Below, one piece after another: positions 1 through 11,974 of a stretch of 64,000 bases of DNA; positions within the stretch are counted from its first letter, which is position 1, and each line of letters opens with the position of its first letter. Below the pieces are notes generated by a model. It made no database searches and was not told the origin of the DNA. It saw only the letters and a list, made by a program, of their open reading frames with translations. The translations under genes and the position numbers were made by a program. The stretch is from Cordilura impudica (lineage: Eukaryota; Arthropoda; Insecta; Diptera; Scathophagidae), in the NCBI GenBank assembly GCA_963682025.1, contig OY821518.1, positions 305,449,429 to 305,513,428 on the forward strand, written 5' to 3'.

Positions 1-1819
1 GAGAAATAAATTTCAAAAAATATATTTAAAATTTTTTTTGTAAGGAAACGAATGGAAACACATTTTAAACAAGTATTTTCGAAACCCGCTTTTTGAAAAT
101 ATTCGAATAACTGATCGCCCTAAAGTGAAGTGTAGCGTACGTTTTTTTATAACGTTGCTGTGTTTGATAAATCTACATGTCGTTTTTCATGCGCTTGATA
201 TTAATTTATCATATCACACGTGGTTTTCAATGTTTTCAAATTTCTCCTTTCATTTTACGCTTTACGAATTGCTATTTTCTTATGAAATCAGTTCTGTGTG
301 TTTATAAGCACAACTTTCATCACAACTATTAATTCTTTAGCACGTAGTTTAATGTCTAAAAGTCATAATTTAATCATTAATTTTTTTGATATATTTAGAA
401 ATTCTTCTAATGGGCTTTTAAGGTCATAATCAATGTAAATAAAAGACTATTTAATTATTTCATCCTACGTTTCGTTGGGATTTTTTCCAACTTCTTCAGG
501 GATATTATAATTTATTAGATATATAATCTTTTTGTCAATTTTTAACATTTAATATTAAAACATTTTTCCTTGTTTTTATACGACATAACGACATAAAACA
601 CATAATTGAATAATAATAATTGTAAAAATAATCAAAAAGTAAATTATACAATATAATTTTTTCTTTAAGTTTATATCACAGTTGAACAGTTTCTTTCTCT
701 AAACTAAACTAATTAATTACTACATAGCTGTTTTATTTATCATAGATTTTTAAATATTAAAAATTTAATATATTAATGTTAGTATTAGAATGGTGAGATA
801 TAGTGACTATTCCAATTTTACTTCGGCGCTAGACGTATTCTAAATAAGAAAATATATAAATACTAAATGTGAAATTTAAGCCCAACTGAAATTCATGTTC
901 TGGGCCAACCCCGCAGCCATTTAAAAACAAAAATTTCAAAAAATTTTAAATTTTAAAATTTTATAAAATAATAGTTTTTGATTCTTCTTGATTATCAATG
1001 TATTTTCCAAACCTCCAAATGTAATTTTCTGAGGCATACTGCCCTAATAATATATTGTTAAAAGCTTATTCTTATCTAATTTATCGATTTCATTTATTCA
1101 AATAATATGATTATAATGAATATAATTAAAAATATGCAATAGAGTGACTAAAAACATGCTAGTGTATATAACACAAATGAATGAATGAATATGCTTCTAC
1201 ACACATGAACATGTTTCTATTTTACTCACAACAAAAATGAGGTCGAACTTAAGTGCCACTAGAGACCGGTTCTAGAGTTATATAATAAGTTATTTTCTTT
1301 ATTTAAATATAAATTGAATTAATGCTTCATATAATTACGAATATATTAAGGGGATCATCATATAAACAAATATCATTTCATAAATGTAAATCAACAATAA
1401 TGACAAAATATAATAATAGTAATTATTAAAAAATGTTTTATAACAAAAACACTTAAACAAATATAAAAATTAATAATCAACTAAGATGTGCTATTATACG
1501 TTTTCAGGTAAACCTCTTGCAATAATCATTAAACCATACAGAAAATAGTAAAATAATGTGTATTCAAACACCTGAAAGTTTCAGGGTTCTCACTGGAAGT
1601 TGAAGAAAGTTCCGCTTCAAAAAAAAACAGAAAACAGAACTAACAAAATGCATATCAAAAGTCTTAAATAACGTGACGAAGATATAAAATAAATATTAAA
1701 TAAAAATCAATTTTAAATATTTTAAGATAAGCATGGAAAAAATATATGGTAACTTTAGACTTAAGTCATGACAAAAAAAAATCAATAAGAACTTCTCTCA
1801 AGTAAGCAGTTTAAATTAT
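1..1819. other. AT-rich non-coding stretch, nothing recognised
   Basis: No domain-like reading frame, RNA gene or repeat of a known family was found. The only longer frame (60 codons from 125) is low-complexity and hydrophobic and looks like chance. Homopolymer A/T runs are abundant. Confidence 0.6.
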
Positions 1820-2636
1820 AACAAGTAAGAGTATTAAATTTGGCTGTGCCAAATCTTTTATACCCTCCACATGGTTTTTACTATCACATTTAGATGTGGA
1901 CTTATTGTACTATTTATAACAAAATGTAAACAAAATATTTGAAATAGTATACAATTTGATAAACTTAAGACTAATTTATTACAACAAACACACGGAATTT
2001 TTGGCATCTGTTAGACGTGTCTTTAAATTTTTGGACATATCTTGGCACAGTAATTCCTGATTTGCCTTATTTTCAATAGCAATCTGCTCGAAGTAATGAC
2101 AAACTATATTGTTATAACCTGACCATTTTTGACTTTTGTCGAATATCGAATTGCTCTCGCAATATGATGTAGGGCATGGAAAACCATGAAGAACTGCATG
2201 TTTATTTTTTTTTTTTTTGAAATGGTAAAAAAACCTTCCCCGTAAAATCATTTACTTTTGCTAGAAATCACAAAAAATTTAAAATAAAAAAATCGGTTTC
2301 GAGCAAAAGTAAATGCATTTTACGGGGAAGGTTTTTTCACCATTTTCAAAAACTAAACATGCAGTTTTTCATAGTTTTCCCCGCCCTACCTCATACTGCG
2401 AGAGCACTCTTCGCAAAAAAAAGTGATTAACCCTACTGACCATATAAAAAGGTTGTTCTTATGAATGAGCGTGATTTCAGCTGACAGATGGACGAACATC
2501 GCTCTACCGCGTCGAGTTTCTATAAGGATGAAAAATATATATACTTTTTAAGGCGCAAATACATTTTTCGATGTATTAGAAACGAAATGACAAACTGATA
2601 TATACCCTCTGCACAATTGTGTGCAGGATATAAAAG
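1820..2636 (-). mobile_element. DINE-1/INE-1-like element, subfamily with TTTGGCTGTGCCAAA hairpin
   Basis: Non-autonomous, Helentron-associated repeat on the minus strand. The left edge reads ACAAGTAAGAGTATTAAATT followed by the hairpin TTTGGCTGTGCCAAA and TTTTATACCCTCCACATGG. The right edge (about 2605-2636) is the 5' hairpin, TATACCCTCTGCAC paired with GTGCAGGATATA. This architecture of a TATACCC-type 5' hairpin, an internal short tract and a 3' hairpin before a CTTACTTGT tail is that of Drosophila DINE-1/INE-1. The CCGTCCGTC tract is decayed here. The interior (2154-2404) contains an unrelated long hairpin listed separately. The element codes for nothing. Confidence 0.65.
2154..2404. repeat. 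Long imperfect inverted repeat (arms about 105 bp, loop about 39 bp)
   Basis: The left arm 2154-2262 is matched by the reverse complement of 2302-2404. The arms share CTCTCGCA, TAGGGC, ACTGCATGTTTA and CCTTCCCCGTAAAAT in the same order, with few mismatches and small indels. A transcript through it would fold into a stem of about 100 bp. The minus-strand frame at 1979-2251 overlaps one arm. It shows a peptide with KWSGYNNIVCHYFEQ that I do not recognise, so coding is unproven. Confidence 0.8.
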
Positions 2637-2709
2637 ACAAAGTTAAAAATAATTTTTCAATTTAAAATTCAAAATTATCTGATAGTAAATGGTTTTTTAT
2701 TTCAACTTT

Positions 2710-3500
2710 TTTATACCCTCCACTCCAGTGTGCAGAGGGTATATATAAGGTTGTCATTCCGTTTGTAATAATTAGAAAAAAAAAATTTTGGTCCCCATAA
2801 AATATATATATTTGTGATCCTTATAACAACCGGTGTTGATATAGCGATGTCCGTCTGTCCGTCTGTGGAAATCACGATGACGGCATCAATCGGGCAGCTA
2901 GGGTGCTCGTTGACATAAAAACTGATTCAATAACGTCCTGAGAAGTTTGGTATTTAATATAGTCCAAATCGGTTGATTAGAGCCTGAGATTTGAATGCAG
3001 AACTAAAAAAAGTCTTTAAAAAACATAATTTTCTATGTTGTTCTTGTCACGATCACGCCCTCAATAGGACACTTAGGGCCATCATTTTTAGTGAAAATGA
3101 TTAATCAAATTCATGGGAAAATTTCTATTTCAAAAATCATTAAAATCGGTGGAACAGGTCCAGGGAAATCTCTGAAAAATTAAAAAAAAAATTAAAAACA
3201 TGATGTTTCTGTATTGTTCTTGTTGTTATTCTAAATGTTGCATTAATGTCATAGCTGGACTTGTTGTTTTTGTGGTCGTTGTGGTAATAGTATATTAAAA
3301 ACAAACCCTTTGTACATTTTTTTATCAACTCTGGTAGAAAAATTTAAAAGTTTCCATTGTTTTGGCATCACCATATCATCATCATTTATATCATTGCCGC
3401 GAGCCTACAAAATTTCAGATCGATTGGGTCACGGGATAGTGGTTAAAATCGATCCAAAATTTGTTCGACAAGCTGACACTACGAGTTAATATAAAGGGAG
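2710..3500 (+). mobile_element. DINE-1-like element, plus orientation, diverged
   Basis: The 5' end is clear: TTATACCCTCCACTCCAGTG followed by TGCAGAGGGTATATATA forms the terminal hairpin. Near 2845-2865 the GTCCGTCTGTCCGTCTGTGG tract typical of the family follows. The interior is diverged, and the usual 3' hairpin and CTTACTTGT tail cannot be found, so the right boundary near 3500 is a guess. The copy lies 73 bp from the 5' end of the 1820-2636 copy, in head-to-head orientation. Confidence 0.55.
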
Positions 3501-3600
3501 TAAAAATTCACCAACATCTAAGGCAAATATTGCTAAAATACCTAGTTGTTAATAAAAAAAAACAATGTAAATTTCGCAAAAAAAAAATTATGTATTAATT

Positions 3601-4079
3601 TACCTCTGGGGAACTGCGAGCAATTCGAATTTGGAAATATTACAGAGATTTCAATCTAAGTCACTGCGGACTATTCTGAACTCACCATGGTTTGTGAAAA
3701 ATAATACAATTCATAATGATCTCAACATACCGAAAGTGAAGGATGAAATCAAAAGGTTTTTGGACAAATATTTAAATAGATTGAGTTATCACTCTAATAA
3801 ATTAGCCATTTGTTTATTAGATGAAACCAATGAAACAAAAAGATTGAAGTGAATACATGTGTTAGATCTCCTATTTAGGGAATAAATTTGTAAATATATT
3901 GTATAATTGTATAAATTTCTGAAACTATCTTAATGTTATTTTGTATATAAATTATTATATAATAGTAGTGATATTACATAATGATGTAATATACCATATG
4001 TTTATTTTTATTATTGGATTGTATCAAATTTGCTTATTATCATATGATAGATTGCAAATTAATAAAGAGAAAAAAAAAT
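3601..4079 (+). pseudogene. 3' end of a jockey-like LINE (ORF2 C-terminus plus 3' UTR)
   Basis: An open frame starts near 3607 (LWGTASNSNLEILQRFQSK) and ends at 3885 (LLFRE stop). It encodes the region after the reverse transcriptase in jockey-clade ORF2 proteins. It matches the minus-strand frame at 56210-56491 closely: both have EILQRFQSK/EILERFQSK, a conserved IHVLDL motif and the same spacing. A TGA at about 3850 replaces the arginine codon of KRIHVLDL, so the copy is broken. The 3' UTR ends near 4079 at GATTGCAAATTAATAAAGAG plus an A-run. The 56 kb copy ends in the same way, so both belong to one family. The copy is strongly 5'-truncated. Confidence 0.75.
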
Positions 4080-4945
4080 TTATTTAAAGAGAAAAAAACA
4101 CAAAAATAACGTTTGATGTTGTATTTTTTGTGTGTATATCCATAGTAACTGCATGTTAGAAATAAATCGGTATATTATTTTATTTACATAAAATTCTGCA
4201 ATATTTTGTTGTGGGGAAAATACATTTCTTTTGCATTAACAGAGTGTCACTTCATTTTGCTCAGCGTGACTATTCCACAGTAGATGGCGCCATAATTTTT
4301 GTTCTAATTAGCTTTGCAATAGTTATTTCTATTTTAACATGAATATCAATATTTTCAACTAGATATCATACAGATCAATGTTAAGAGTATACACGGGCTG
4401 GTCTTTTATTTCATACGTATTTTCATTACTCTTTTACAAATATGAACATAAGTTTGGCATGTTAACTTTTTGTTGTCTTTACAAAATAGAGTTACCGAGT
4501 TCATCAATGAGTTTTTTGCTTTCAAAATAGTTCTACATAGTTATATAGAATTATTATTCTGCTTTACCTACAAAATATCTGATTGCGATTACATTTAATT
4601 TTTAAAAATTGTTTATAATTACTAAAGCAGTATTATTCACATAAATACAAAATTGCACTTTTTAAATTTTCCATTCAAATTTAAAAAAATATCAATTCTA
4701 AAAACTGGAATTAAAATTTCCAAATATCAATTAGAAAATATTAATTGAATTTCAGAAAATCATATCAAAACGTCGGAAATAAAAATTTTAAATTTAGAAG
4801 ACATCAATTGCATTTTTAATATATAAATTTTATTCGTTAAACACAAATTGAAATTCCAAAAAAAAAAACTCCAAATATGTTTACATTTAAAAAATGTTTA
4901 CATTAAAAAAAAAATATTGCCATTCAGGAGAAATTAATAACATTT
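4080..4945. other. AT-rich stretch, nothing recognised
   Basis: Low-complexity A/T sequence with no frame or repeat family I can name. Confidence 0.5.
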
Positions 4946-5510
4946 CAGTACCGCGTCTCAGTAACTTCTTTTAACGATAGTCGAAGCGTTAGAAAAAGAA
5001 AATTGCAAAATTATCAGTAAAATTTTTAAACGATATTCGCTATCAGTCAGTTGTTGTTGTTATCTAAACGACAACAATATTTGTGTTGTTTATTCAATCG
5101 ATAAAAACTTAAATTTTTAGGTTGAAGTATCGTCATACATAAATAAAAATCATAAAATAGTTAAAATATTTTGCTTTAATTAAAAAACTTTTTTATATAA
5201 ATAAAAAAATTAAATAGCATATTCAATTCATTAGTTCATTTTCAAATAAATAAACAGAAATATTAGTAAAAAAAATAAAGATATTAAACATAAACAAAAA
5301 ATCATTCTGTCAAAAACGAAGTAATTTGTTTTTTCTATTCTTCTTTGAGTTTTTCGCTTATTTTGACAGAGATGCCACTCGTTTACAATTTAAATAAATA
5401 GAAAAATAGATTTGTCGACTGTCGTTAAGATGTATTTTCTTAGTGAAACACTTAATTCTTAGTGCAAACAACAATAGCTGTCGATATATTTTGCGATTGT
5501 CGGACTACAG
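4946..5510. repeat. Unclassified repeat family 'CTGTAGCGCGA' (copy 1), possibly a hAT-like MITE
   Basis: About 565 bp are shared with 40109-40645 and, for the first half, with 46680-46960. Shared landmarks are GCGTCTCAGTAACTTCTT, the TTGTTGTTGTTATCTAAACG block, TCATACATAAATAAAAATCA and AACAACAATAGCTGTCGAT. The ends are weakly inverted: CAGTACCGCG at the left and CGGACTACAG at the right, consistent with CTGTAG-type termini. Subterminal TTAACGATAGTCG is echoed as CGACTGTCGTTAA near 5415. There is no coding capacity. The hAT label rests only on short TIR-like ends and flanks that partly match. Confidence 0.6.
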
Positions 5511-6169
5511 AAAACATATATTTAAATTCGATGAATTTTAGAAAACCTCAAATGATATTTAAGAATTGCGAACATAAAAATTGTTACATAAATAAATGCA
5601 ATTTGATGAGAATGTTATTTATATATAAATTTTCATAATTTTTTTTGGATGAAAATTTGAAGTTTTCAGAAAATAAAGAGAACAAATTATTTTATTTAAA
5701 ATGTTTGGGACATTTGGTTTTATGCGCTTGGCATCCCTAATTTAAATATTTATTATTATAAATTTATTCTCTATGTTTTCCAAATATGGCAATATTTTAA
5801 TAAAAAAATTGAAAGAGTTTTTTTGGTTATTAATTTGTTACTCCATCCGACCTATATGGCGACAATGAAGAAATATTTGGCCAGTTAAATGAAACTATAC
5901 AGCCATCTCCAATTAGCACGATTTAATGCATATAGCCACCCTACACAACCATTACCTTTGCAATGGAGGTTAGGGCGAGCTATTTAATTAGCAAAAACTA
6001 AATTAAACGAGAAGTTATGTCATATAACCGGAAACGCATGCATATAGGTATACAACTTAAATGCTTGGCGATTAGCAACCACGATGACCAAAAACCAAAC
6101 ACCGAAATAAATCGGATATAATAGAAAAGACAAAAACCAACCCAAAGAATTTTCTGAAATAATTTGGTA
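5511..6169. other. AT-rich stretch, nothing recognised
   Basis: No family-level similarity or credible reading frame. Confidence 0.5.
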
Positions 6170-6290
6170 TTAAGTTTAACAAATTGTTTACTTTTTCCAA
6201 TATTTTGTTTACATTTATTATCAATACTCAAACCGAGGTGGAGGGTATCAAGGATTCGGCACATCCGAATTTAACACTCTTACTTGTTTA
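6170..6290 (+). mobile_element. DINE-1-like 3' end fragment
   Basis: It ends with GGTGGAGGGTATCAAG, a GATTCGG/CCGAATT hairpin and ACACTCTTACTTGTTTA, the 3' terminus of the same subfamily as 1820-2636. Upstream ATATTTTGTTTACATTT also matches that copy. The 5' part is lost or unrecognisable. Confidence 0.6.
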
Positions 6291-6889
6291 ATTAGAGATT
6301 GATTAGTTTATTCGAATATTGAAAAACTAATGGAATTGGGCTTTCAAAATAACAAGATAGATAGTTATACTTCTGCTTTCTGATTTTCTATAATTCCAAT
6401 ATTTTTAATAAAAAATTGATTCGGTGGAAAATTAGCAGAGATACATCGATATTTGTAAAATAAGCAAAAGTTGAAAAATAAGCAAAAACGAAAGCTGCTA
6501 CAACTATAACTGAAAAGTTTTACTCTTTTATGCTCAAGTTTGCTTCCATTTGTTTGGCCTAGTCATGAGCTAAGTTGCATACAAATGAGTGAACGACCTC
6601 AATGCTGCAATGTGAAGAAAAGGCTGTTAGAAAAGAATTACTTCCTACTTCGTTACTATCTACCGAGACTTATTGACATGTATGTTTACACAATCAATTT
6701 TTTCTACGAAGTTTGTATTTTATCATTTTTCATTAATTTTATATTATTTTATTTGCATGCTGACTGATATCCAATATTTTTTCTTTTTTCACTCGCTGCA
6801 AAAATTATCAAATTTTTCGGCTCTCCAACTTTGGAGCAAATATAATTTTTGCAAATTAAATCCATCAGCACTTAACGATTGGCCTTAAA
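6291..6889. other. AT-rich stretch, nothing recognised
   Basis: Overlapping short frames at 6540-6888 have low-complexity hydrophobic translations and no motif. Confidence 0.5.
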
Positions 6890-7690
6890 TGTTATTATAT
6901 CATACGACAATTTTTACCTTAGCGATTTTTGATTATGGCAATATTCGATTTTGCTGATTTTCTGTTTTGAAGATTTTTGTTTTTGGGAGATTTTTGGTTT
7001 TTTACGATTTTCGGTTTGGGCGATTTTGGGTTTAGGCGCTTTTTAAATTGGCTGATTCCGCTCATATTTTCGACTGCTCACATTGTTTCTTAATGTACTT
7101 TCAAAAGTTACAAGATTGTCGCTTTCATAGTACGTCATAATTTTTTTGTATAAGAGGTGCCACGCCCACTAATCCTATCCCATCCATTTCTTTATCCGAC
7201 TACTGGTATTAATATCTGATAGACTCGTTTCAAGTGTCCAGGTTTTACCATTTAAAGTGCTTCAGTTACATGATATAATATACTTACTGTGTATGGGCCA
7301 TGGCACGCCCACTGCTGTGATCACTTCCATTTTTTGTTCTACTTATCACATGAATAAGCAAATCCCCCATGCTCTGACGATTACGGTACTCCAGATATAT
7401 GACAATTAATATTTACTTTGAGTGGGCGTGCCACGCCCTTTGGGCCGATCCTTTCTATTTCTTGTCTGACTACTCACATTAATAATTGATGCATGAGGAC
7501 TCAGAGTAGGTTTCATGCCCAGTAAAAATATCAAAAAAATTATAGCCTATATTTCCTGTCTGATAGACAATACGACTCTATAATAAATTCAGGAAGATCG
7601 GTCCAACGGCTCAGCCTCCTATAAGCTTCAAACAACCAAACAAACAAACATTTATAAGTTCGCAGTTCTACATATAGATAGAAGATAATT
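6890..7690 (-). repeat. GGGCGTGGC repeat element with ATCGCC tail (copy 1)
   Basis: Read on the minus strand, this has roughly 150 bp degenerate repeats. Each has GTGGGCGTGGCACG, then AAAGTAAATATT-like and ATATATCTGGAGTA blocks, and then a TTATTAATGTGAGTAGT block. The element ends (6890-7080 on the plus strand) in a short tandem repeat of the AAAAATCGCCAAAAxC type. The same order of blocks occurs on the plus strand at 49640-50600. It is non-coding, and I cannot assign it to a transposon class. Confidence 0.65.
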
Positions 7691-9533
7691 TTTTTTAAAA
7701 GTAGCCACGTGCTGATTGATTTATCTGATCGAAATTTACTTGGTACTAAAGAGCTCAAAAAATAAATGGAACTAAAAAATATTAAGAAACTTTGAAACTT
7801 AGCAATATAAATTAAGCGAAAATATAAAATTAGCTTTAAGAAGCCATAAATAAAATATTGCTTTTCTATACCAAAATGACAAACTACTTTGTTTCGAAAT
7901 CAGAAGAAATTCACATGTTTCAATTAAGATGATAAATTTTAAACAATTTCTTTAAATTCATTCACATAAAATTTTAGTTAATTTATTAAAACAAAAACAA
8001 CAAGAAAAATATGCAACAGAAAAACAAAGCGATAGAAGTACGAAATAAAATACAAAGCTCACTGAAATAAAAACCATTTTAACCCAAAAAACACAAGAGA
8101 GAAACAAATACTCCAAAAAAAACAAACATTTGACGCCAGTAAAAATGTGCTACAAGCAAAATGTCAAAATTGGACTAAAGAAAGAAAAGCTTCGTAAATA
8201 ATAATAAAGAAAAAACTATAACAAAGATATATAAAAAAAACAAAAGAAATCTTAAAATAATATACAGAACAAGACTAAACAACAGAAAATAAACAAATCT
8301 ATTTTATATTTTTAAAGAAGAATGTTTTACTTTCAGTCACAACAGTAAATTCTTACTTTAAGCATAAACTCTGAATTACTTAAATAGTATAATTTCTAAG
8401 TGTAACAGTTAAACTTTAATATGGCTATTTAGCCGATACCTAAAACTTTGGATTTAATATGTTATATGAACAAGAAACTAAATTACTTTTATTTATATTA
8501 CACAAAATTAACTAGACTATTAAACACACTTTTGCTAGAAAATTGCCATCTAATATGGCACAACCAACAATATACATATTTCAATGGTAGCAACCACTGC
8601 ACTGGATTGTGGTAAACCATCGTGAGCCTGCCACACTGAATGTTAGCGAAAATTGTAAAAAAAGGACTTAAATACAAAAACCACAATTCACGTTTTATTT
8701 TATAAATTGAAAACGCACATTTAACTAGGAAACTGATGTGGATATAGACCATGTTAGTTTTAATACTGGAATTCGCAGAACCCTATTAAAATTTTATAAA
8801 ATATACCCATTAACTTTATCTTCACAGCGAAATTAAACACTATTGCCAATCGATTAACATTATTTTAACAACTACAATATTCGATTGAGAGAAAATAAAT
8901 TCCCATAACAAAACAGAAGTTCAGCTGATATAAGGAAATAATAAATTTGTTGCAGCTGACTATTTATCACAAAAAAATCCATTTAATTTTTATTATCTCA
9001 TTACGACACCTCTTAAAAATTTACAATCTTATTCAGTGTCAGTCACAACTGCCTGAAGTTGCGAAAATATCATGTTTTACAATATAAATAACTGTAAAGT
9101 ACACCGTACGTATAAGTACTAAATATTTTTTAGCATTTCTATAACTCATACGTTTGGAGCGGAGCAAAAAAAAATTACATAAAGATGTTCATTCACGACG
9201 AACAACTTCATTATTGCACACCAAATATGTGTTTGTGGATCTCTATAAAAATTGTTCCTCTAAATAAATGTTCATTACATAATATTTTAATTAAAAAAAA
9301 AAAATAAAATAGTTTTTTTCACATATTCAATTATATCTAATTGTTGTATTGTATAGCAAATATTTTTAAAACAATTTTGCGTACGTATTATTATTTTAAC
9401 TTTCGCTGTACTTGCTTAAACAGAACACAAAATCATACAACAAAGCATATGGAATATGATGCGGTAATGACCAGTGAGTACTTAATAATAAATAAATGCT
9501 GGGAAAACTACATTAACTACATTTTGGCCATAT
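7691..9533. other. AT-rich stretch, nothing recognised
   Basis: About 1.8 kb, including an A-rich tract near 7980-8300. Short frames here (for example 8498-8752 minus and 9341-9544 plus) have no recognisable domain. Confidence 0.5.
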
Positions 9534-10080
9534 TTGGTGAATAGTCAAAACTTTAACATTTTCGTAGATGGAAAGCAAATAAATGCAACCCGTTTAACAA
9601 AATATTTCGCTGTAGTCCAAAAAAATAATTTATCGTGGGAAATGAATATCCAACATTTGAATTCGAAAACTTTATCTGCTACCGGTTTACTATATAAATT
9701 TAAAAATAAATTTAACACGGAAACAAAAATAATGATATACCAAGCATTAATTTACAGTCATTTAAATTATTTGACTATTCTAAACAGTTGGAATAGAAAT
9801 AATGAGTGGAAATCTCAAAACAAGACATCAAAACAGTTTTCAATCTAGCTCTAACATTTTCGATAAATTCCTTATATAAAGATGTATATAAAACAGTCCT
9901 TACTGTATAGGGGTTGTATAAAATGCAATTTTTACTTTATGTCTTCAAATTCCTAAAAAGCATTGGTCATCATATTATTTAATTTTCAAGGAATCAAATG
10001 TGGGTAGTTTGGAATATAATAATCTTCTAGAAAATTTAAGAAACATTGGAAGAACTTCAATCTAAAAAAAAAAATTTTTA
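9534..10080 (+). pseudogene. LINE reverse transcriptase C-terminal fragment
   Basis: The frame 9534-9848 encodes the palm/thumb end of a non-LTR reverse transcriptase: KYFAVVQKNNLSWEMNIQHL (corresponding to the FLGVxxDxxLSW motif), then KTLSATGLLYKF and MIYQALIYSHLNYLTILNSW. Homology continues in other frames to about 10080 (LALTFSINSLYKDVY and beyond), interrupted by frameshifts and stops. The catalytic YADD and endonuclease are absent. It is a dead, 5'-truncated copy. Confidence 0.65.
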
Positions 10081-10386
10081 AAAACATATACTACAAAACT
10101 TAGAAATGCTTTTATTGTAAAATGATCTCATTGTTATAAATTATTAATATTAGTAATTACATTTTTTTTTATTAACATTAACATTTTTAAAAATGTATTT
10201 GTTGCATCATATTAAAAAAAAAAAATAAAATTTCAACAGATGCCTAAGAGAATATTTTTCCCATATTAGAAAAAAACAAATCTTAATAATAGAGCCTCGC
10301 CTCCACTAAAAGCCAAAATTAAAAATGTGTTAAAATAAGTTCTGGTTATTTATGTGCTGAAAAAACATAAATTTTTTTTTTATTTA
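10081..10386. other. AT-rich stretch, nothing recognised
   Basis: No feature seen apart from A/T homopolymers. Confidence 0.5.
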
Positions 10387-10729
10387 TCTATAATATTAAT
10401 AGGCTAGGCGATTTCTTGTGACCGATATTTTATTCTACCGGCTTATCCCGATTTTTACCAAGCGTATATTATTTGAAAGGTATTTCTTTTTAGCCGTTTT
10501 GCAGATTTCAGATTTTTAAATTTTTTCCTTTCTTCTGAGTAAATTGCATATAAAATTATACATATGCTATATGTGTTTTATTAAATTTATTAATGTGTTT
10601 GTTAATGAGTTTGTTATCTTCATTCACAATAATAATAAACCATAAAAGTGTTGGTTTGTGAATTGGATAAGTTGGAAAATAAAGCTGCCTAGATTTTGCA
10701 ATCGAATTTCGAGCGCTGGAATCTGCTAG
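10387..10729 (+). mobile_element. Small Helitron-like non-autonomous element (copy 1)
   Basis: It starts TCTATAATATTAATAGGCTA directly after an A and ends GGAATCTGCTAG directly before a T. A short TCGAATTTCGA hairpin lies about 11-15 bp before the end. A 5' TC, a 3' CTAG, a subterminal hairpin and insertion between A and T are the Helitron signature. Five more copies in the window share both ends: 18711, 37248, 37860 (5' only), 49210 and 60092. At 343 bp with no ORF it would need a RepHel protein supplied in trans. Confidence 0.7.
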
Positions 10730-10881
10730 TTTTAATTAAAACTTGTAATCATACGATGGTCGCAAAATATAAAGTTATTCGTAGGGAATTAGGAGTACGA
10801 GCTATTATCGGATAACAATAATCTTATTAAATTTGGTAACATTTTTCTGCTATCGCACGTAGAAATATATATTCTCATTTA

Positions 10882-11885
10882 CGAAGGCGGCCCCAAAACA
10901 ACCGGACTTGATAAAGAAAGCACACCAAACACAATATGTTTCTTTATTTCTCAACATAATCTGCTTTTAGCTCGATACACTTTTCCCAGCAATATTCAAT
11001 AGCCTCCAATATACTGTTTATAGTAAGAACTATATAGTTCCTTAATATGGTAATCAAACGCAAACTCCATCTCTTCATTATTGGAAAATCTTTTACCACG
11101 GAACAAGGTGAATAAGGAGAGTGATGAAGCATGGATTTAGCGGATGTGTGAACTAATGCATTTTTCTTTGCCTTTTTTCCTTAATATCTTCACTTAAACG
11201 CTGCAATAAATTACTATGTCACTTAGCCGCTGATTGCTTTTCCTTTTTGAAAATAGTCAACTTCACCTTTTTTGGATTGTCCCATTACAGTCCACAGTCT
11301 TGACTTTTTCTTTGCTTCAGGATTTAAGTGGTGGACCCATGTGTCATCCACAGTTACGAATCAATGCAAAAACTCGTCTTTATTGCGATAAATCATCGCC
11401 AAAAACAATATTGAAATATATTCACGATGCCATTATTGTTCTACTGTGAGAAACACTGCACTCATCTTGCGGACAGCTTTCTTATCTCCAAATGAAATGC
11501 CTATCATTTCTGCTCATTTTGTGGATTTTCTAAATCCCTCCTGGCGTGACCAACCCAATTGGTCGACCACTATGGTGTTCATCTTAGCAGCTCGTATAAC
11601 CTTGTTTAAACTCTGCCACGTAGAGTAGAATCTAGCTCGGTTTTCATATTGGTTGGACTGAAATCTTTAAAATGAAAGTATTGAATAACATACGGTGACC
11701 AATTTGTTCACGTTCTCAAATTCACTGAGATCCTTTAACTTAGATGGCTCCAAAAAAAATTCTAAACAACTTGGTGCCTTAAAATTTTAAACATAATTCT
11801 TATAAGTTCGCTACTTTTCACAAAAAAAAAAAGAACTACTGACGCTATCTACATGTCAGGTCGGATTGTTCTGGAACTGCGCCCG
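10882..11885 (-). mobile_element. Mariner-like transposon, degenerate, about 1.0 kb
   Basis: It is bounded by TA on both sides (10880-10881 and 11886-11887). The imperfect terminal inverted repeats are about 30 bp: left CCCCAAAACAACCGGACTTG, right (reverse complement) TTCCAGAACAATCCGACCTG. The minus-strand transposase is broken. The C-terminal frame 10944-11132 contains LHHSPYSP (the catalytic region before the third D), followed by WEKCIELKADYVEK, the usual mariner C-terminus. The DLAPSD motif is destroyed (SPCSVVKDF). A second copy of the family lies at 25995-28380. Confidence 0.75.
10944..11132 (-). pseudogene. Mariner transposase C-terminal remnant
   Basis: 62 codons read LHHSPYSP near the start and WEKCIELKADYVEK at the end, matching the last part of DD34D-type mariner transposases. 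The third catalytic aspartate motif (PDLAPSD in the family) is replaced by PCSVVKD, so the active site is lost. Upstream coding sequence towards 11885 is present only as shifted pieces. Confidence 0.65.
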
Positions 11886-11974
11886 TATGTTTTAGTTAAC
11901 AAAAAGTGATTTTGTATTACACAAAAAGTGTATTCTCATTATAACTTAAATGTATCTTTAGTTATTTGGTTAAG

